Positions 60,714 through 64,000 of a DNA stretch of 64,000 nucleotides are shown in pieces (position 1 is the first letter of the stretch; each line of letters starts with the position of its first letter). The stretch lies in NCBI GenBank assembly GCA_964570895.1, contig CAZMZD010000001.1, positions 124,001 to 188,000 on the forward strand, given 5' to 3'. A program made the translations under genes and the position numbers. A model generated the notes under the pieces. That model saw nothing but the letters and a program-made list of their open reading frames with translations, was not told the origin of the DNA and did no database searches. The DNA comes from RGIG1918 sp964570895. GTDB lineage: Bacteria; Cyanobacteriota; Vampirovibrionia; Gastranaerophilales; Gastranaerophilaceae.

Positions 60714-61322
60714 ATGATGAAAAAATTATCAATACTTTTTATCTTGTTGTTATTTGCTTTTAGTGCGCCTCTGCACGCTTATGAAGACGATTTTTTTGAT
60801 ACCGATATTGAGTTTTTGGAAAACCCTTTCAAAGACCAAAAAATGATAACTGACAAAGAATTTAATGAAACAATTGAAAAAATGCAGGGGCAAAAAAGAG
60901 AGTCTTCAAAGTTTACAAAGTGGCTTTTTGGAGTGAAAGACGACAAAAAAGCGCCGCCAAAAAACATAGATGAAAACGAAGCAAGCAAGCAAATGTCTGA
61001 AATTCAAATGTTTCAAGATACGCTCAAATCAAATAATTTAGTTCTTATTTCAACTGCAATTCAAGACGATTTTGGGCACATACTAAGCTCGGGGCACTAT
61101 AAGGCGGATTACAGAAAAGGGCGCGACGAAAAAACATACATTTTACTTTCTCAAGCAGGCAAAACAAAAGGTTGTTTCCGCGCAACAAAAACAGAAGATA
61201 GCAATAAATTTAATGCAATAATTTACGCAAGAACAAACATTAATCAAGCCTCAAACACAATAGAAATATATGTTTCAGACTTCGATAACACATATTTTTC
61301 AAAAGCAAAAATCGTGTTTTAG
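60714..61322 (+). CDS. Secreted orphan protein
   Basis: A 202-residue exported protein of unknown function. Signal peptide 1-23 (MKK, hydrophobic core, PLHA). An acidic N-terminal stretch (EDDFFDTDIEF) and a Lys/Glu-rich segment lead to a C-terminal beta domain (about 105-202), e.g. NLVLISTAIQDDFGHILSSGH and NTIEIYVSDFDNTYFSKAKI. It begins 30 bp after scpB and lacks a ribosome site. Its 3' end overlaps the converging CCA-transferase gene by 4 bp. Confidence 0.72.
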   Translation: MMKKLSILFILLLFAFSAPLHAYEDDFFDTDIEFLENPFKDQKMITDKEFNETIEKMQGQKRESSKFTKWLFGVKDDKKAPPKNIDENEASKQMSEIQMFQDTLKSNNLVLISTAIQDDFGHILSSGHYKADYRKGRDEKTYILLSQAGKTKGCFRATKTEDSNKFNAIIYARTNINQASNTIEIYVSDFDNTYFSKAKIVF

Positions 61323-62656
61323 ATGTGCTCTTTATAAATTTTTTGAGCCAAAATGAGCGCTTCTCCTTTTGATTTTATCTCGCCCAAAAGTTGCTTCTCG
61401 CGCACTACAGTTAAAATTTCACCGACAAGCTTTCCTTGAGGAACACTAAGAGCGGACATTAACTCGTTACCATTTAAAAAAGGAGGCTCAAGCTTTGTTT
61501 GTTCTTCAATGTTTTTACAAAAAGCTTCTAATGTGTCGAGCGCTTTATGGTTTTTTATTATAGAATCTTCAGTTATAGCGGGCCCTTTGGCGCTTAATCT
61601 ATCCGCGCGCGCAAGTTTTATAATATCTTTCCAATATGGATTAGTTTTGTTGTAAAAACGAAGCATTGCAGAGTTTGTGACTGCCTCATCCTGCATAAGG
61701 GCGGAAGGATAAATGTGATATTTAACACAAGATATAATATGTGAAATTTCAGAATTGGAAAATTTCAACCTACGCAAGTCGTCGCGCACAATATCCGCAC
61801 CAAGGCTATCATGTCCGATAAACCTGTGCCTGCCATTTTCTTCGATTTTCCAAGTGTCAGGCTTGCCTGCATCATGTAAAAAAGCCGCAAGGCGAAGATA
61901 GGGGCAATTTGAGTCAATATTGCGCACGGTTTCAATTAAATGCCCGATAAGAGGCAAGTGATGGTGCGTGTTTGGGGGAATTTGCTTAATTCGAGAAACA
62001 ATTGGAAACAAAATGTCCATAACACCGCATTCAACCGCACTTTCAAGAGCAGAGACAATATATTTACCTGAAAACATTTTAATAAGTTCGGTCTTAATTC
62101 GCTCCGGCGCAGGGTTTTTAAGAAGTTCTGCATTATTTTTTGCGAAATTCAAAATATTATCTTCAATTTTTAAATCATAGCAAGAAGCAAACCTGAATGC
62201 ACGCAAAATCCTCAAAGGGTCATCGCGCAAATTATCGAGCGAATATGTAGATAGTTTTTTATTAGAAATTGCAGAAAGCCCGTTTTGCGGGTCGAAAATT
62301 TCAGAGGCTACAAAGTTATAGTAAATTGAATTTAATTCAAAATCGCGCCTTCTAGCGTCTTCTAAAATAGAATTTGTTTGAGTTATATCGAAGAAATTTT
62401 CTTTATCCGGCAACATCACCCTAAATGTTCCAAGCTCTTCGTCAAGCAAAATCTTGACTCCATCAAACTTTTGCACCAATTTATCGGCCAAAATTTCAGC
62501 GCGGGCACCCTCAACAACCAAATCTCTATCCAAACTATCTTGCCCTAAAAAATAATCGCGAATATACCCACCCACAAGATAAGCTTTCTCTTCTTTTAAA
62601 ATATCGAGGCAAGAAGCAATAATTTCATCTTTCAAAATTTTATCTTTCAAATTCAT
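61319..62656 (-). CDS. cca: CCA tRNA nucleotidyltransferase
   Basis: Class II tRNA nucleotidyltransferase/poly(A) polymerase family, adding or repairing the CCA end. This matters here because both tRNA-Gly genes lack encoded CCA. The catalytic motif is VGGYIRDYFLG then LDRDLV (D43/D45). The nucleotide-recognition RRRDFELNSIYY and the head region DDPLRILRAFRFAS follow. An HD domain (about 225-330) has LHDAGKPDTW and GHDSLGADIV. 445 residues. The start overlaps rsmE by 17 bp. A poly(A) polymerase role cannot be excluded from sequence. Confidence 0.9.
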   Translation of the reverse strand: MNLKDKILKDEIIASCLDILKEEKAYLVGGYIRDYFLGQDSLDRDLVVEGARAEILADKLVQKFDGVKILLDEELGTFRVMLPDKENFFDITQTNSILEDARRRDFELNSIYYNFVASEIFDPQNGLSAISNKKLSTYSLDNLRDDPLRILRAFRFASCYDLKIEDNILNFAKNNAELLKNPAPERIKTELIKMFSGKYIVSALESAVECGVMDILFPIVSRIKQIPPNTHHHLPLIGHLIETVRNIDSNCPYLRLAAFLHDAGKPDTWKIEENGRHRFIGHDSLGADIVRDDLRRLKFSNSEISHIISCVKYHIYPSALMQDEAVTNSAMLRFYNKTNPYWKDIIKLARADRLSAKGPAITEDSIIKNHKALDTLEAFCKNIEEQTKLEPPFLNGNELMSALSVPQGKLVGEILTVVREKQLLGEIKSKGEALILAQKIYKEHI

Positions 62657-63350
62657 AAGATATTATCCCAACCCCTGATATTATTGCGTTTTCAGCTTTT
62701 AAAATTGTTCTTCCGATAGACACAATCGGAAGCCCTAAATTGTTAAATAATTCAAATTCCCTATCTGAAAAACCACCTTCAGGCCCCACAACGACGGTAA
62801 TTTCGTTATTATTTTTATTATCGAGCGCAAAGTCGCCAATTGTTGAATTACAACATCTTTCGCCCAAAACTATAATATTTTTAGAGTTTTTAATTGCGCA
62901 ATCAAGTGAAGTTATCGGCAAAATTTTGGCAAGTTCCGCCCTTTCGCACTGTTTAAACGCTTCATACGCCACTTTTCCCATTTTCTCAATATTTAAAGCA
63001 CTTTTTTTAACAGACGTAAAATCACTTGTGACAGGCTGAATTGTGTCGACCCCGATTTGCACGGCGTTTGATATAGCCTCGTGTTGCGCGTCTTTTAAAA
63101 CACATTGAATTAATTTTATTTTTTTATTCAAAAATCTTGTCGAATACTCTGATTTTAAAACAGTTCCAAGTAGTTCGTGTTTATCAATTTTATCAATTCG
63201 AACAGTTGACACAAGCCTGTTTTCATCAATAAATTTAACCGTTTCACCGGCACGTTTTCGCATAACAAATAAATGCTTCAAAATGGCGCTATCGGCAATT
63301 TGAAGCACACCTTCTTTGATATCTGAATTTTTAATTAAAAAATGTGGCAT
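62640..63350 (-). CDS. rsmE: 16S rRNA m3U1498 methyltransferase RsmE
   Basis: SPOUT-class methyltransferase of 16S rRNA. The N-terminal PUA-like domain (1-75) includes KHLFVMRKRAGETVKFID. The SPOUT trefoil-knot region is VVVGPEGGFSDREFELFNN with GRTILKAENAIISG, the diagnostic RsmE motif near the end. 236 residues. No ribosome site; TAAAAT ends 6 nt before the ATG. It overlaps cca by 17 bp. Confidence 0.94.
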   Translation of the reverse strand: MPHFLIKNSDIKEGVLQIADSAILKHLFVMRKRAGETVKFIDENRLVSTVRIDKIDKHELLGTVLKSEYSTRFLNKKIKLIQCVLKDAQHEAISNAVQIGVDTIQPVTSDFTSVKKSALNIEKMGKVAYEAFKQCERAELAKILPITSLDCAIKNSKNIIVLGERCCNSTIGDFALDNKNNNEITVVVGPEGGFSDREFELFNNLGLPIVSIGRTILKAENAIISGVGIISYEFER

Positions 63351-63365
63351 ACAGGAATTTTAACA

Positions 63366-63397
63366 CAAAAAATCGGCTCCCATAAATTTGAGAGCCG
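63366..63397 (-). terminator. Rho-independent terminator of HU gene
   Basis: On the minus strand CGGCTC (63397-63392) pairs with GAGCCG (63379-63374), followed by a T-run. It sits 20 bp after the HU stop. Confidence 0.85.
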
Positions 63398-63417
63398 AAA
63401 AATTTTGTAACAAAAAA

Positions 63418-63690
63418 CTATTTAACAAGTTCTTTGAATTTTTTACCAGCAGAGAAAGCTGGAACGGTTTTAGCGGCAATTTTAATTTCTTTGCCTGTTT
63501 GTGGGTTACGGCCAACTCTTGCAGCTCTTTTTCTAGCTTCAAATGTGCCAAAACCAACTAAAGTAACTTTTTTGCCTTTAGCAACTGTTTTTTCAACTGT
63601 TTCAAGAACAGCAGCCAAAACATCAGCAGATTGTTTTTGTGAAACTTTAGCTTTTTCAGCAATAGCTTTTACTAAATCTTCTTTGTTCAT
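63418..63690 (-). CDS. hup: Histone-like DNA-binding protein HU
   Basis: Small nucleoid-associated protein that bends DNA as a dimer. 90 residues with the canonical layout: helices 1-2 (NKEDLVKAIAEKAKVSQKQS), the beta arm GFGTFEARKRAARVGRNPQT and the C-terminal GKKFKELVK. AAGGAG lies before the ATG. Codon use is strongly biased and a good terminator follows, both consistent with high expression. IHF-type features are absent. Confidence 0.97.
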   Translation of the reverse strand: MNKEDLVKAIAEKAKVSQKQSADVLAAVLETVEKTVAKGKKVTLVGFGTFEARKRAARVGRNPQTGKEIKIAAKTVPAFSAGKKFKELVK

Positions 63691-63762
63691 AAAAGAACTC
63701 CTTATAACCTGTACTCAACCATTATATCTATATTTTGAGGTTTTGCAAGTATTTTTTACAAA

Positions 63763-64000
63763 TTAATACAATTCAGGATTTTTCACTTTTGCAAAACTAA
63801 CATTATTATAAAAATGGTTTAAAATTTGAAAACCGCCATATCCCATCCCAGCAAGGTTATTTGCCCCATATTGGCTCATCCCGACCCCGTGCCCAAATTT
63901 CTTTTTACCCCAATCGTAACTATCAACAGATTTTAAGTAAGGTAAATTTTTCGCCCAAACGGCGCCCGATTGCACAGTGTGCCCACCTGCGGATGAGTGA
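63763..64000 (-). CDS. SpoIID/LytB-domain protein, C-terminal part
   Basis: Only the last ~79 residues are inside the window; the frame is open to the right edge. The diagnostic SpoIID/LytB signature is present: the segment read from the edge gives HSSAGGHT, then AVWAKNLPYLKSVDSYD, then GHGVGMSQYGANNLA. In sporulating Firmicutes SpoIID is a peptidoglycan lytic transglycosylase; in Cyanobacteria and relatives such proteins act in cell-wall remodelling without sporulation. Function here is inferred from the family. Confidence 0.88.
   Translation of the reverse strand, partial: HSSAGGHTVQSGAVWAKNLPYLKSVDSYDWGKKKFGHGVGMSQYGANNLAGMGYGGFQILNHFYNNVSFAKVKNPELY

Overview
This window comes from an AT-rich, Gram-negative, flagellated bacterium. 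Gram-negative markers are a TonB-dependent B12 receptor, an arabinose-5-phosphate isomerase for KDO-type lipopolysaccharide, an MCE/MlaD-type protein, and the flagellar cap operon. The combination of separate GlyS beta chain, TrmFO, a SpoIID/LytB-domain protein, SMC-ScpA-ScpB and several long orphan proteins with low-complexity N-termini fits the gut Melainabacteria/Vampirovibrionia (Gastranaerophilales), the non-photosynthetic relatives of Cyanobacteria. That placement is inference: no rRNA or ribosomal protein gene lies here. The chromosome is dense, with many 4-17 bp gene overlaps. No transposase, integrase, phage gene or CRISPR array was seen.

Regions. 0-2.5 kb: a membrane protein cut by the window edge and a K+/H+ antiporter. 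2.5-7.2 kb: a cobalamin riboswitch followed by btuB-btuC-btuD-btuF, a complete B12 uptake operon. 7.2-14.2 kb: mostly orphan genes, namely an 880-aa protein, an acidic protein, a secreted protein, an MlaD-like protein, and a 719-aa protein that joins a GHKL-type ATPase module to a C-terminal HExxH motif. 14.2-18.3 kb, minus strand: a surface-glycan group (KdsD, a kinase-like/methyltransferase-like fusion, a PIG-L deacetylase, a glycosyltransferase). 18.3-19 kb: a non-coding block with a MITE-like repeat, a truncated tRNA-fMet copy, a 50-bp tandem repeat, and tRNA-fMet and tRNA-Gly. 19-25 kb: a DivIC/FtsB-like protein, SecA, and a GH35 glycosidase with a small partner. 25-28 kb: tRNA-Gly(CCC), a second repeat element, PEP carboxykinase and a C_GCAxxG_C_C protein. 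28-35 kb: ClpB, a candidate small RNA, EtfBA, GlyS and an MshEN-like protein. 35-39 kb: a FlaG-like/FliS/FliT-like/FliD flagellar filament operon. 39-46 kb: RlmN, HD-GYP, TrmFO, a leucyl aminopeptidase, and orphan or flavoprotein genes. 46-54 kb: ClpP, two FAD enzymes, a CcdA-thioredoxin pair, IspF-HAD, glutamate synthase, and WecB with a YhcH-type protein. 54-64 kb: a membrane orphan with an upstream 22-codon ORF, Smc-ScpA-ScpB, a secreted orphan, CCA-transferase, RsmE, HU, and a SpoIID-domain gene cut by the window end.

Points across the window. Many transcription-unit starts lack a Shine-Dalgarno sequence. Instead they carry a -10 hexamer whose last base is exactly 6 (once 7) nt before the start codon, several with a -35 at 16-17 bp. 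This suggests widespread leaderless mRNAs and corrects several start codons. Other signals worth attention are the GHKL-HExxH protein, the ~60-nt CU-rich small RNA candidate with an architecture like cyanobacterial Yfr1, the tRNA-fMet tail duplication with 50-bp repeats, and a 24-nt motif found three times in 1.5 kb around a flavoprotein gene.
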